Shown: piece by piece, positions 37,911 through 47,043 of the stretch
How positions within the stretch are numbered: the first letter of the stretch is position 1
Layout of the letters: every line of letters starts with the position of its first letter
Assembly (NCBI GenBank): GCA_947645965.1
Contig: CANSES010000003.1
Coordinates: forward strand, 1 to 64,000
DNA length: 64,000 nt
Direction: 5' to 3'
Source: an uncultured Enterorhabdus sp.
GTDB lineage: Bacteria; Actinomycetota; Coriobacteriia; Coriobacteriales; Eggerthellaceae
Made by a program: the position numbers and the translations under genes
Notes under the pieces: generated by a model
The model's input: the letters and a program-made list of their open reading frames with translations, nothing else
The model's database searches: none
Told to the model about the DNA's origin: nothing

Positions 37911-39329
37911 ATGCTTGAGAACCTTTCCGAACGCCTTCAGGGCATCTTCTCCGGCCTGCGGTCCAAGGGCCGTCTGACCGAGGACGACATCAACGCCGCC
38001 ATGCGCGAGATTCGCCTGGCCCTTCTGGAAGCCGACGTGAACTTCAAGGTGGTGAAGAACTTCGTCGCCCGCACGAAGGAGCGCTGCCTGACAGCCGAGG
38101 TACTCGATTCGCTTACGCCGGCCCAGAACGTCGTGAAGATCGTGCTGGACGAGTTGACCGAGCTTTTGGGCCGCACCGATTCGCGGCTCGTGCTGGGCAG
38201 CCGCATCCCCAACGTCATCATGCTCGTGGGCCTGCAGGGCTCGGGCAAGACCACGGCGGCGGCCAAGCTAGCCTACCGTCTGAAACAGGAGAACCATTCC
38301 CCGCTGCTCATCGCCGGCGACGTGTACCGCCCCGCCGCGGCCGACCAGCTGCAGACCTTGGGCGACGAGATCGGCGTGCGCGTGTACCGCGGCGACGGCA
38401 CCGACCCGGTGCGCATCGCCAAGGAGGGCATTCAGGACGCCATCGACAACCTGCGCGACGTGGTCATCATCGACACGGCCGGCCGTTTGCACGTGGATGA
38501 CGACATGATGGCCGAGGCCCAGGCCATCAAAGAAGCGGTGAAGCCCGACCAGATTCTCATGGTGGTGGACGCCATGACCGGTCAGGACGTGGTGAACGTG
38601 GTGGAGGCCTTTGCCAGCGCCGTGGACTTCGACGGCGTCATCATGTCGAAGATGGACGGCGATGCCCGCGGCGGCGGCGCCCTGTCCATCCGCGAGGTTA
38701 CGGGCAAGCCCATCAAGTTCATCTCCTCGGGTGAGAAGCCCGATTCCCTCGAGCAGTTCCATCCCGATCGCATGGCCAAGCGCATTTTGGGCATGGGCGA
38801 TATGGTGTCGTTCATCGAGAATGCCGTGCGCATGCACGAGGCCGAGGAAGAGGAGATGGAGGCCGAGCGCCTCATGCGCGGCACCCTGACCCTGGACGAC
38901 TTCGTGACCATGAACCGCCAGGTGCGCAAGATGGGCGGCGTGTCGAAGCTGGTCTCGGCCCTGCCTGGCGGCGACAAGGCCTTGGGCTCGGGCCAGGTGG
39001 ACGAGGGGGCGCTCGACGCCATGGAGGTGATCATCAACTCCATGACCAAGGCCGAGCGGGCCAAGCCCGAGCTGCTCAACGGCAGCCGCCGCGCCCGCAT
39101 CGCCAAGGGCGCCGGCGTCACGGTGACCGACGTGAACCAGATGATGAAGAAGTTCAACGAGACGAAGAAGATGTTCAAGCAGGCCACCGCCGGCATGGAC
39201 GCCGTCGGCGCCGGCCGCGGCAAAAAGGGGAAGAAGGGCAAGGGCAAGCGCCGGCGCCTCGGCATCCCCGGCATGGGCGGCATGTCCATGAAGGACCTGA
39301 AGAAGATCCAGGACATGATGGGACAGTAG
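37911..39329 (+). CDS. ffh: Signal recognition particle protein Ffh (SRP54)
   Basis: Ffh binds signal sequences and 4.5S RNA. The N-terminal bundle is followed by the GTPase domain (GLQGSGKTTAAAKLA near residue 107, DTAGRLHVDDDMM, SKMDGDARGG) and a Met-rich M domain (about 300-472) with the RNA-binding SRRARIAKGAG segment. It is 472 residues long. It forms a pair with ftsY. The RBS is AGGAGAGAAGGA. Confidence 0.97.
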   Translation: MLENLSERLQGIFSGLRSKGRLTEDDINAAMREIRLALLEADVNFKVVKNFVARTKERCLTAEVLDSLTPAQNVVKIVLDELTELLGRTDSRLVLGSRIPNVIMLVGLQGSGKTTAAAKLAYRLKQENHSPLLIAGDVYRPAAADQLQTLGDEIGVRVYRGDGTDPVRIAKEGIQDAIDNLRDVVIIDTAGRLHVDDDMMAEAQAIKEAVKPDQILMVVDAMTGQDVVNVVEAFASAVDFDGVIMSKMDGDARGGGALSIREVTGKPIKFISSGEKPDSLEQFHPDRMAKRILGMGDMVSFIENAVRMHEAEEEEMEAERLMRGTLTLDDFVTMNRQVRKMGGVSKLVSALPGGDKALGSGQVDEGALDAMEVIINSMTKAERAKPELLNGSRRARIAKGAGVTVTDVNQMMKKFNETKKMFKQATAGMDAVGAGRGKKGKKGKGKRRRLGIPGMGGMSMKDLKKIQDMMGQ

Positions 39330-39368
39330 ATTGTTCCGTCGTTGCTGACGCTGCGAGGTCACCAGCCA

Positions 39369-39441
39369 CCGGATCTGACCCCTTGTTTCGCCCACGGCGC
39401 GTATCGAAGTACGCTTGGGACGAAGGCGGGGCCATATCCGG
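39369..39441 (+). terminator. Long imperfect hairpin after ffh
   Basis: CCGGATCTGACCCC (39369-39382) pairs imperfectly with GGGGCCATATCCGG (39428-39441), and a small inner hairpin GCGTA/TACGC sits at 39399-39414. It lacks the conserved blocks of the six cassettes. It may end the ftsY-ffh transcript. Confidence 0.4.
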
Positions 39442-39563
39442 CAGCTGGCGGCCTCTCGCTGATTTCCTGGGGCGCATCCCGAAGATAGGGCAGGCGCGCG
39501 CCGTTCAGGGCCTGTTCTGAACACGAATGAAGGTATCGTAACACCGCTGGGATCGGTGTGGTA

Positions 39564-39590
39564 TTGTTACGCATTGAAAAGATGTAACAC
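39564..39590 (+). promoter_or_regulatory. NikR-like operator ahead of the nickel importer
   Basis: TTGTTAC and GTAACAC are inverted with 13 bases between, next to the RBS of the importer's first gene. This closely matches the GTGTTAC-N13/14-GTAACAC NikR motif described for Desulfovibrio-type bacteria. A further GTAACACC half-site lies at about 39538-39545. Confidence 0.6.
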
Positions 39591-39607
39591 CAGCGGGAGG
39601 AGCGACG

Positions 39608-41266
39608 GTGGCTCTGACGAGACGAGACTTCATGGGCATCGCGGCGTGCGCGGCGGGGGCTTGGGGCGCTTCAACGCTCTTGGCGGGCTGCGCGAGCGGC
39701 GGCGGTGCGGGCGCGCCCGCGGGGGGCGGTGCTGCGGGCACGGGCCCGAACGGGGAGAGCCAGGTGGTCGTGACTATGACCCCGTCCTCGGAGCCGGCGG
39801 CGGGGTTCAACCCGCTCGTGGGCTGGGGCGCCGGCGAGCACGTGCATGAGCCGCTCATCCAGTCCACCCTCATCGCCACGGACAACAACCTGAACTTCGT
39901 GAACGATCTGGCCGTGGACTACGGCTGTTCCGAGGACGGTCTCACCTGGACCTTCGCCATCCGCGATGATGTGACCTTTACCGACGGCATGCCGCTGACG
40001 GCCGAGGACGTGGCCTTCACCATCAACGGCATCGTGAACGGGGAAGCGGCCGAGGCCGATTTGTCCTGCGTGCGCGAGGCCCGGGCCATCGACGGGGTGA
40101 CCTGCGAGCTTTCCCTGGTGCGCCCGAACAACGCCCTGCTGTACACCTTGGCCGTGGTGGGCATCGTGCCGGCCCACGCCTACGGGCCCGACTACGGCGA
40201 GCACCCCATCGGCAGCGGCCGCTATATGCTGGAGCAGTGGGACCGCGGCCAGCAGGTGATCCTGCGGGCGAATCCCGACTACTACGGCGAGGCGCCGCTC
40301 ATCGAGCGCGTGGTGGTGCTGTTCATGGAAGAGGATGCCTCCCTGGCCGCGGCTCAGTCGGGCTTGGCGGACGTGGCCTACACCTCGGCGACGCTGGCCG
40401 GGGCGGTGCCGGCGGGGTATGCGCTGCTGAACTGCGCCTCGGTGGACTCCCGCGGCATCTCTCTGCCGTGCCATCCGGCAGGTACCGACGTGGTGGTGGA
40501 CGGCGACATGGTCTACGAGGGCGGCAACGACGTCACCTGCGACCTTTCCGTGCGCCGCGCCCTGAACTACGGCATCGACCGCATTGCCATGATCGAGCGT
40601 GTGCTGGCGGGCTTCGGCCGGCCGGCCTATTCCGTGAGCGACGGTATGCCCTGGTCGAGCGAGGCCATGGAGGTGGCCACCGATGTCGCGACCGCCGAAC
40701 GCCTGCTGGATGAGGCCGGCTGGCAGCGCGGCGGCGACGGGATGCGCGCTCGCGAGGGAGTGCCCTGCGCCTTCGACCTGTACTATGCAGCGGGAGATTC
40801 CACCCGCCAGGCCCTGGCCTACGACTTCGCTGACCAGTGCGCCGCCCTCGGCATTGCCGTGACGCCCCGGGGGGCCAGCTGGGACGACATCTACCTGCGC
40901 CAGTACGCCGACCCGGTGCTGTGGGGCTGGGGGTCGAACTCGCCGGTGGAGCTGTTCGAGCTGACCTATTCCGCGGGCTGGGGCAACTACGCCCAGTACG
41001 CCGACGCTGCGGTGGACGCGAACTTGGAGGCGGCCCAGGCGGCCCGCACCGTGGAGGAATCCTACCCCTTCTACCAGGCGGCTCAGTGGGACGCCGCCAC
41101 GGGCACCGGCGTGGCCCCCGAGGGCGCCGCTACCTGGGTGTGGCTCGCCAACGTGGACCATCTCTATTTCGAGCGGGAGGGCCTGGCCGTGGCCGAGCAG
41201 AAGCCCCACCCCCACGGCCATGGTTGGTCGCTGGTGAACAACATCGACCGCTGGTCGTGGAACTAG
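39608..41266 (+). CDS. Nickel (peptide/nickel class) ABC transporter substrate-binding lipoprotein
   Basis: The 552-residue protein has a Tat-like lipoprotein signal (TRRDFMGIAA, lipobox LLAGC with Cys28) and a type-5 substrate-binding domain (NDLAVDYGCSEDGLTWTFAIRDDVTFTDG). Near the C-terminus PHPHGHGW is histidine-rich. Nickel as substrate is inferred from the NikR-like operator, the His-rich segments here and in the ATPase, and the NikABCDE-type gene order. A peptide substrate is the main alternative. GTG start after GGGAGGAG. Confidence 0.8.
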   Translation: MALTRRDFMGIAACAAGAWGASTLLAGCASGGGAGAPAGGGAAGTGPNGESQVVVTMTPSSEPAAGFNPLVGWGAGEHVHEPLIQSTLIATDNNLNFVNDLAVDYGCSEDGLTWTFAIRDDVTFTDGMPLTAEDVAFTINGIVNGEAAEADLSCVREARAIDGVTCELSLVRPNNALLYTLAVVGIVPAHAYGPDYGEHPIGSGRYMLEQWDRGQQVILRANPDYYGEAPLIERVVVLFMEEDASLAAAQSGLADVAYTSATLAGAVPAGYALLNCASVDSRGISLPCHPAGTDVVVDGDMVYEGGNDVTCDLSVRRALNYGIDRIAMIERVLAGFGRPAYSVSDGMPWSSEAMEVATDVATAERLLDEAGWQRGGDGMRAREGVPCAFDLYYAAGDSTRQALAYDFADQCAALGIAVTPRGASWDDIYLRQYADPVLWGWGSNSPVELFELTYSAGWGNYAQYADAAVDANLEAAQAARTVEESYPFYQAAQWDAATGTGVAPEGAATWVWLANVDHLYFEREGLAVAEQKPHPHGHGWSLVNNIDRWSWN

Positions 41267-41297
41267 CCGCATGGGGCACGGAGCGGAAGGGGCGGCG

Positions 41298-42302
41298 GTG
41301 TTTTCCTACGTGGCGCGCAATATCGGGCGGTTTCTCCTGCTGATGGCGGCCGTGGCCGCGGTCACCTTCGCCCTGGTGAGCCTGTCGCCGGTGGACCCGG
41401 TGCAGGCCAACGTGGGCCAGGCAGCCCTGCTCGGCATGAGCGAGGAGAAGCGGGCGGCCCTCGCGGCCTGGTGGGGCGCTGATACGCCCATGCACGAGCG
41501 CTTCATCGCTTGGGTGGGCGGCCTGCTGCAGGGCGACATGGGCACCTCGCTGCGCTACAACGCGCCCGTGGTCGACGTGATCGCCGCGCGGGTGGCCAAC
41601 TCGCTTGCGCTCATGGCCGTGGCCTGGGTGGTCTCCGGCGTGCTGGGGTTTGTCCTCGGCGTGGCGGCGGCCCTGAACGAGGGGCGCCTGATCGATCGCT
41701 TCGTGCGCGGCTACTGCTTCGTGCTGGCCGCCTCGCCCACTTTCTGGGTGGGGCTTGTGCTGCTCATGGTGTTCTCGGTGTGGCTCGGCTGGTTCCCCCT
41801 GGGATTCTCGGTGCCCGTGGGCGTGGCGGCGGCCGACGTCACCTTCGCCGATGCCCTGCATCATATGGCCCTGCCGGCCATCACGCTGTCGGTGGTGGGG
41901 GTGGCCAACGTGGCCCTGCACACGCGGGCCAAGGCCATCGACGTGCTGGCGAGCGATTACGTGCGCTTCGCCCAGGCCCGGGGCGAGAGCCGCAGCCAGG
42001 TTATGCTGCGCCACGGGTTGCGGAACCTGGCGCTGCCCGCGCTCACGCTGCAATGCGCCCAGATAGCGGAGATATTCGGCGGCTCGGTGCTCGTGGAAGA
42101 GGTGTTCAGCTATCCCGGCCTGGGCCAGGCCGCCGTGACCGCCGGCCTCGGCGGCGATGTGGCCCTGCTGGCCGGCATCGCTCTGGTGTCGGCCGCTCTC
42201 GTGTTCGCCGGCAACCTGGTCGCGAACCTCATCTACGGCCTCGTAGACCCCCGCATGCGCCCCGTGCGCAAGGCCGCCTCCGACGAAAGGACCCTGCGAT
42301 GA
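41298..42302 (+). CDS. ABC transporter permease, NikB-like
   Basis: The 334-residue protein has an N-terminal helix, six-helix-type permease core and the EAA-like loop (DYVRFAQARGESRSQVMLRHGLRN). The start is GTG 41298, six bases after GGAAGGGG; ATG 41271 is in frame but has no RBS. The stop overlaps the next gene (ATGA). It would form the membrane channel with the following permease. Confidence 0.85.
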   Translation: MFSYVARNIGRFLLLMAAVAAVTFALVSLSPVDPVQANVGQAALLGMSEEKRAALAAWWGADTPMHERFIAWVGGLLQGDMGTSLRYNAPVVDVIAARVANSLALMAVAWVVSGVLGFVLGVAAALNEGRLIDRFVRGYCFVLAASPTFWVGLVLLMVFSVWLGWFPLGFSVPVGVAAADVTFADALHHMALPAITLSVVGVANVALHTRAKAIDVLASDYVRFAQARGESRSQVMLRHGLRNLALPALTLQCAQIAEIFGGSVLVEEVFSYPGLGQAAVTAGLGGDVALLAGIALVSAALVFAGNLVANLIYGLVDPRMRPVRKAASDERTLR

Positions 42303-43162
42303 CCGACGCAACGGCTCCCGTGCTGTCGGCCCCTCGGACGCGGCGCCTGCCGAACCGCCGCCGGGCCTTCGCCCTGGCCGTGGGCGGCGGGCTGCTGCTG
42401 GCCGTGGTGGTGGCAGCCGGTCTGGCGGCATCGCCCGCGGCCCAGGCCACCGATTTCGCGGCGAAGAATCTGGCGCCCTCCCTGGCGCACCCCTTCGGCA
42501 CCGACTGGATGGGCCGCGACATGTTCTTGCGCACCCTGGCCGGTCTTGCCACGAGCCTCCTCGTGGGCCTCGGCGCGGCCGTGGTCTCGTCGCTGATCGC
42601 CCTCGGGCTGGCTGCCGCGGCGGCGCTGGGCCCCCGCTGGGTCGACGGCGCGGTCAGCTGGCTCACCGACCTTATGATGGGCATTCCCCACATCGTGCTG
42701 CTCATCCTGATCTCCTATGCCTTGGGGAAGGGCTTCTGGGGCGTCACCATCGGCGTGGCCCTGACCCACTGGCCGAGCCTCGCCCGTATCCTGCGGACCG
42801 AGATACTGCAGTGCAAGAACGCCGGCTTCGTGGCTGTGGCCCGTCAGTTGGGCGCAGGCCGGGCGGCCATCGCCGTGCGCCACATGGTGCCCTACGTGCT
42901 GCCGCAGTTCGTGGTAGGGCTCGTGCTGCTGTTCCCCCACGCCATCCTCCACGAGGCCGCCATCACCTTCCTCGGCTTCGGCCTGCCGCCGGAGATGCCG
43001 GCCATCGGCATCATCCTGTCCGAGTCCATGGGGTACCTCTCGGCCGGCCTGTGGTGGCTCGCCGTGTTCCCCGGCGTGGCCCTCGTGGTCTGCGTCATGC
43101 TATTCGATGCCGTGGGATCCAGCCTGCGCAAGCTGGTCGATCCCGCCCGCGCCCAGGAATAG
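42299..43162 (+). CDS. ABC transporter permease, NikC-like
   Basis: The 287-residue second permease has HPFGTDWMGRDMFLRTLAG, typical for NikC/DppC proteins, and the coupling-helix loop GFVAVARQLGAGRAAIAVRH. Its ATG overlaps the upstream stop by four bases. It is part of the five-gene importer. Confidence 0.87.
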   Translation: MTDATAPVLSAPRTRRLPNRRRAFALAVGGGLLLAVVVAAGLAASPAAQATDFAAKNLAPSLAHPFGTDWMGRDMFLRTLAGLATSLLVGLGAAVVSSLIALGLAAAAALGPRWVDGAVSWLTDLMMGIPHIVLLILISYALGKGFWGVTIGVALTHWPSLARILRTEILQCKNAGFVAVARQLGAGRAAIAVRHMVPYVLPQFVVGLVLLFPHAILHEAAITFLGFGLPPEMPAIGIILSESMGYLSAGLWWLAVFPGVALVVCVMLFDAVGSSLRKLVDPARAQE

Positions 43163-43173
43163 GGGAGGCGACG

Positions 43174-44250
43174 ATGACGAACGAGACCCCTCAGGCTCGG
43201 GAAGCCCGCGCGATGATCGAGCCGCACGGGGCCCCGGCGGCCCCCGAGGCCCACGAATCCCTCGACCACCAGACGTCGGCGGTGCACCATCACCATTCCC
43301 ATGCGGCGGACTCGCGCCATGGGCACGGTCATCACCTGCTCACGGTGGAGGACCTCTCCGTGGCCTTCCGCATGTACGACGAGGCGGCTGGGGAAACGGC
43401 TCGAACAGAGAAGGCGCAGGAGGCGGGGAAGGCGCCCGGCCGCCGCCTGTCGGCCCTGGGCCGCTACCTGGGGGCGCCCCAGCGGGAAGTGGAGGTCATC
43501 CACCAGCTGAGCCTGTCGGTGCACGAGGGCGAGATCGTGGCCGTGGTGGGCGCCTCGGGCTCGGGCAAGACCCTGCTGGCCGACGCGGTGCTCGGCCTGT
43601 TCGAGCCCAACGCCCTCGTGCGTGGCCGCATCTGGTTCGACGGCGCGCCCATGGACGCGGCCGCCCTGGCCGCCGAGCGGGGGCGCGGCATTGCGCTGGT
43701 GCCCCAGTCGGTGGCGAGCCTCGACCCGCTCATGCGGGTGGGTCGCCAGGTGGAGGGCGCGCCGCGGGGCCGCGGGGCCGCCCGTCGCGCCGACAAGCGC
43801 CGCCGGGCCGAGCGCCGCCGCGAGCTGTTCGCCCGCTACGGCCTGGACGAGGGGGTGGCGCGGCTGTTTCCCCACGAGCTGTCGGGGGGCATGGCCCGGC
43901 GCGTGCTCCTGTGCTGCGCCCTTATGGGGAACCCGAAGCTCATCGTGGCCGACGAGCCCACCCCGGGCCTCGACCTGGATCTGGCCGTGCGCGCCCTGGC
44001 CGACCTGCGCGCCTTCGCCGACGGGGGCGGGGGCGTCATGCTCATCACCCACGACATCGAGTTGGCCCTCACCGTGGCCGACCGGGTGGCGGTGTTTCGC
44101 GACGGCACCGTGGTGGAGGAGACGGCTGTGGCCTCCTTTTCCGATGCCGCCCTGCTGGCCCATCCCTTCAGCCGCCAGCTCTGGCACGCCCTGCCCGAGC
44201 ACGACTTCGCCGTGACCGACACCGCTGTCGAAGGAGGCACCCCATGCTAG
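43174..44250 (+). CDS. ABC transporter ATPase with His-rich N-terminus, NikD-like
   Basis: The 358-residue ATPase has GASGSGKT at about residues 126-133, the signature LSGGMARRV and IVADEPTPGLD. Residues 38-54 read HHHHSHAADSRHGHGHH, an unusual histidine cluster that could bind or sense nickel. An insertion between the N-terminus and the Walker A makes it longer than usual. ATG 43174 follows GGGGAGGCG. It overlaps the next ATPase gene by seven bases. Confidence 0.85.
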   Translation: MTNETPQAREARAMIEPHGAPAAPEAHESLDHQTSAVHHHHSHAADSRHGHGHHLLTVEDLSVAFRMYDEAAGETARTEKAQEAGKAPGRRLSALGRYLGAPQREVEVIHQLSLSVHEGEIVAVVGASGSGKTLLADAVLGLFEPNALVRGRIWFDGAPMDAAALAAERGRGIALVPQSVASLDPLMRVGRQVEGAPRGRGAARRADKRRRAERRRELFARYGLDEGVARLFPHELSGGMARRVLLCCALMGNPKLIVADEPTPGLDLDLAVRALADLRAFADGGGGVMLITHDIELALTVADRVAVFRDGTVVEETAVASFSDAALLAHPFSRQLWHALPEHDFAVTDTAVEGGTPC

Positions 44251-44915
44251 AGGCCCGTCGCATCGCCTTCGGCTATCCGGGCGCCCCGCTGCTCTACCGC
44301 GACTTCTCGCTGACGGTATCCCCGGGCGAGCGGGTGCAGCTGGCCGCCCCCTCGGGGGCCGGCAAGACCACTCTGGCCCGCATCCTGGCCGGCTACGAGC
44401 GCCCGCGGGCGGGGGAGGTGCTCATCGACGGCGCCCCGCTGCCGCGCCGGGGCGTCTGCCCCGTGCAGCTGGTGGGCCAGCATCCCGAGCTGACCGTGGA
44501 CCCGCGCCAGCGCATGGACGCCGTGCTGGCCGAGGCGGGGGCGACTCCCGAAGAGGAGGCGCGCCTGCGGGAGCTGCTCGGCATCCAGGACCGCTGGCTG
44601 ACCCGCTTTCCCCACGAGCTGTCCGGCGGCGAGCTGCAGCGCTTCTGCATCGCCCGGGCCCTGGCCGCCCGCCCGCGCTACCTCATCGCCGACGAGATCT
44701 CCACCATGCTCGACGCCGTGACCCAGGCGCGCCTCTGGCAGGCCCTGCTCGCCGAGGCCGACGCCCGCGATCTCGGGGTGGTGTTCGTGTCCCATTCCCC
44801 GGCGCTTTCCGCCCGTATCGCCACGCGCGTGGTGGATCTGAGGGGTGGGCGAGCGGTGCCGCCGGCGCCATCCGTGGATAGTTCGTGGACGGACGCTTGT
44901 CAAACCCGCATCTAA
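44244..44915 (+). CDS. ABC transporter ATPase, NikE-like
   Basis: The 223-residue second ATPase contains APSGAGKTT (Walker A), LSGGELQRF and LIADEISTMLD. It lacks the C-terminal oligopeptide-binding extension of OppF/DppF proteins, which fits a nickel-type importer. The RBS AAGGAGG lies inside the preceding gene. Confidence 0.85.
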   Translation: MLEARRIAFGYPGAPLLYRDFSLTVSPGERVQLAAPSGAGKTTLARILAGYERPRAGEVLIDGAPLPRRGVCPVQLVGQHPELTVDPRQRMDAVLAEAGATPEEEARLRELLGIQDRWLTRFPHELSGGELQRFCIARALAARPRYLIADEISTMLDAVTQARLWQALLAEADARDLGVVFVSHSPALSARIATRVVDLRGGRAVPPAPSVDSSWTDACQTRI

Positions 44916-44944
44916 GCCGTAATATAAGCAATTGCTGTTTTCGC

Positions 44945-44962
44945 CGCACTGTGCGAACAGTG
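44945..44962 (+). promoter_or_regulatory. Small hairpin in the rpsP leader
   Basis: GCACTGT and ACAGTGC form a perfect 7-bp stem with a 4-base loop, about 40 bases ahead of rpsP. A TATAGA box at 44969-44974 follows. It may be part of the promoter or leader of the ribosomal operon. Confidence 0.3.
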
Positions 44963-45002
44963 CTTGCGTATAGAGAAGTATCAGTAGAAGGAGTTCCATT
45001 TC

Positions 45003-45248
45003 ATGGCAGTCAAGATTCGCCTCGCCCGCCACGGCGCCAAGAAGCGCCCGTACTACCGTATCGTCGTTGCCGATTCCCGCGCCCCGCGTGACGGCCGTTT
45101 CATCGAGGAAGTGGGCCGCTACAACCCCTGCTGCCATCCGCACCTCATCAAGTTCGACATGGAGAAGCTGGACAAGTGGCTCGCTGACGGCGCCCAGCCC
45201 ACCGACACGGTGGAGCGTCTGATCAAGGCCGCTCGCGAGAACGCTTAA
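45003..45248 (+). CDS. rpsP: 30S ribosomal protein S16
   Basis: S16 is a small-subunit assembly protein. The 81-residue sequence begins [18 protein letters not shown], the family hallmark, followed by [16 protein letters not shown]. The RBS AAGGAG lies upstream. It heads the classic rpsP-khpA-rimM-trmD operon. Confidence 0.98.
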   Translation: MAVKIRLARHGAKKRPYYRIVVADSRAPRDGRFIEEVGRYNPCCHPHLIKFDMEKLDKWLADGAQPTDTVERLIKAARENA

Positions 45249-45251
45249 GCC

Positions 45252-45506
45252 ATGGCCGAACTGACGGAAGATCTGGCAGGTCTCGTCGATTCCATCGTGC
45301 GTCCCCTCGTGGAGGACGCCGACGCGCTGGACGTTGCGGCCGTTGAGGCCGAGGACGGCAGCATCGTCGTGGAGGTTCGCGTGGCCGAGGGCGATGCCGG
45401 CAAGGTCATCGGTCGTCAGGGCCGTGTCATCAAGGCCATCCGCACGTTGGCGCGCGCCGCAGCTTCGCGCTCGGGCAAGCTCGTCGATGTGGAGCTCATC
45501 GATTAA
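45252..45506 (+). CDS. khpA: KH-domain RNA-binding protein KhpA
   Basis: The 84-residue protein is a single KH domain with the RNA-binding GRQG loop in KVIGRQGRVIKAIRTLARA. KhpA works with KhpB in RNA binding and cell elongation in Gram-positive bacteria. It lies three bases after rpsP and directly abuts rimM. Confidence 0.95.
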   Translation: MAELTEDLAGLVDSIVRPLVEDADALDVAAVEAEDGSIVVEVRVAEGDAGKVIGRQGRVIKAIRTLARAAASRSGKLVDVELID

Positions 45507-46031
45507 ATGCGCGGCTGGATCGATATCGCCTATCTGGCGAAACCGAAGAATTTGAACGGAGGGCTCGTCGCACGGGGTGCGTCGGGCCTTCCCGTTTTGC
45601 TGTACGAGGGCCTGGAAGTGGCCCTGGTGCCCCCGGTCATCGACGCCCCGCGCCGCGTGACCGTGAGCAGCGTGCAGGAGCTCTCCGACAACGAGGCCCT
45701 TGTCACCTTCGCCGAGGTGGCCGACCTCACCACGGCCGAGCTGCTGGCCGGTTGCCGCTGTCTGGCCCGCGAGGCCGCCGTGGACCTCTCGGTCCTGGAA
45801 GAGGCCCAGGCCCTGCCCGATTGGGACGGCTGGCGTGTGGAAGACGCGCGGGCCGGCTATGTGGGGGAGGTGGCCTCTGTTGACGAGCGCGCCACCCAGC
45901 CCTTGCTCACGGTGCGTCGCCCCGACGGCCGCGAGACGCTGGTGCCGCTGGTGGACGCCTTCATCGAAGAGGTGGACGAGGCCGCGCGCCTCATTCGCCT
46001 CACCTGCCCCGACGGCCTGCTCGACCTCTAG
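45507..46031 (+). CDS. rimM: Ribosome maturation factor RimM
   Basis: RimM assists 30S head assembly by binding S19. The 174-residue protein has an N-terminal RimM domain (YLAKPKNLNGGLV...) and a C-terminal PRC-barrel (GYVGEVASVDE). The ATG follows the khpA stop with no gap, so coupling is likely. Confidence 0.9.
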   Translation: MRGWIDIAYLAKPKNLNGGLVARGASGLPVLLYEGLEVALVPPVIDAPRRVTVSSVQELSDNEALVTFAEVADLTTAELLAGCRCLAREAAVDLSVLEEAQALPDWDGWRVEDARAGYVGEVASVDERATQPLLTVRRPDGRETLVPLVDAFIEEVDEAARLIRLTCPDGLLDL

Positions 46032-46070
46032 GGCGCCTGCGCGCTCAACTCTGACGCGAAGGATCGCCCC

Positions 46071-46964
46071 ATGCTCATCGAGACCCTCTCCACCTTTCCC
46101 CATATGTACGACTCGGTTATGGGCGAGTCCATGATGAAGCGCGCCCAGAAGAAGGGCCTCTTAGAGTTTCGCGCCCACGATCTGCGCGACTGGACCCACG
46201 ATCGCCACCGCACCACCGACGACGACCCCTATGGCGGCGGCGCCGGCCTCGTCATGAAGTGCGAGCCCATCTTCGAGGCGGTGGAGGAGATCCTCGGGAA
46301 AGAAATCGTCGAAGCGAAGCTGGCTTCAGCCGAGGTTGAGCCCGGCGAAGATACGGGGTGCCCTGACCGAGCGAGTTCCGCAGCGACTGAAACAGTCCAG
46401 TGGACTGTTTCACCAAGCGAGGACTGCCCGAGCGAATCAGGGTACCCCGTAGTTTCGCCCCCGGACACCGCCCCCAAGATCGTCTTTCTCGCGCCCCAGG
46501 GGCGCACCTTCGACGACGGCTATGCCACCGAGCTGGCCGCCGAGGACCATTTGCTGTTCATCTGCGGCCACTACGAGGGCATCGACGAGCGCGTCTACAC
46601 CCTGGCCGACCATGTGATCTCCCTGGGCGACTACGTGCTCACCTCCGGCGAGCTGGCCAGCATGGTGGTCATCGACGCCGTGGTGCGCAAGCTGCCCGGC
46701 GTGTTGGGAGCGGCAGAGGGTCCCATCGACGAGTCCTTCACGAGCGGGCTGCTGGAATATCCCCAGTACACGCGCCCCGCGAACTTCCGCGGCATGGAGG
46801 TGCCCTCGGTGCTGCTGTCGGGCAACCACGGCGCCGTGGCCCGCTGGCGCCGCGAGCAGAGCCTCGCCCGCACTGCCGAGAGCCGCCCCGACCTCCTGGC
46901 CGCCTTCGAGGCCGCCGGACACCTCACCAAGGCCGACCGCGCCTTCTTGGATTCCCTGGCGTAA
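46071..46964 (+). CDS. trmD: tRNA (guanine-N1)-methyltransferase with in-frame hairpin cassette
   Basis: TrmD methylates G37 of tRNAs. The SPOUT fold is clear: [28 protein letters not shown], the knot motifs [22 protein letters not shown] and [13 protein letters not shown]. At 297 residues it is about 50 longer than usual. The excess lies at residues about 92-130, between the helix after [10 protein letters not shown] and KIVFLAPQG, and is encoded by cassette C. The insert is in a surface-loop position, so function is probably kept. Confidence 0.93.
   Translation: MLIETLSTFPHMYDSVMGESMMKRAQKKGLLEFRAHDLRDWTHDRHRTTDDDPYGGGAGLVMKCEPIFEAVEEILGKEIVEAKLASAEVEPGEDTGCPDRASSAATETVQWTVSPSEDCPSESGYPVVSPPDTAPKIVFLAPQGRTFDDGYATELAAEDHLLFICGHYEGIDERVYTLADHVISLGDYVLTSGELASMVVIDAVVRKLPGVLGAAEGPIDESFTSGLLEYPQYTRPANFRGMEVPSVLLSGNHGAVARWRREQSLARTAESRPDLLAAFEAAGHLTKADRAFLDSLA
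46344..46459 (+). repeat. Hairpin cassette copy C (inside trmD)
   Basis: The outer arms 46344-46366 and 46437-46459 pair over 23 positions: 20 Watson-Crick, two G.U and one A.G. The left block is CCGAGCGAGTTCCGCAG. The inner stem is TGAAACAGTCC/GGACTGTTTCA with loop AGT. The right block is CCAAGCGAGGACTGCCCGAG. It is translated in the same phase as copy B, giving [13 protein letters not shown] again. Confidence 0.88.
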
Positions 46965-47043
46965 CGCCCTGCGATCCCTCCGCTGACCTGAAATTTCTGT
47001 TGTCTTGCGAATGGGGGCCTTGGGCGCTGGTGGAAGCGCTATT

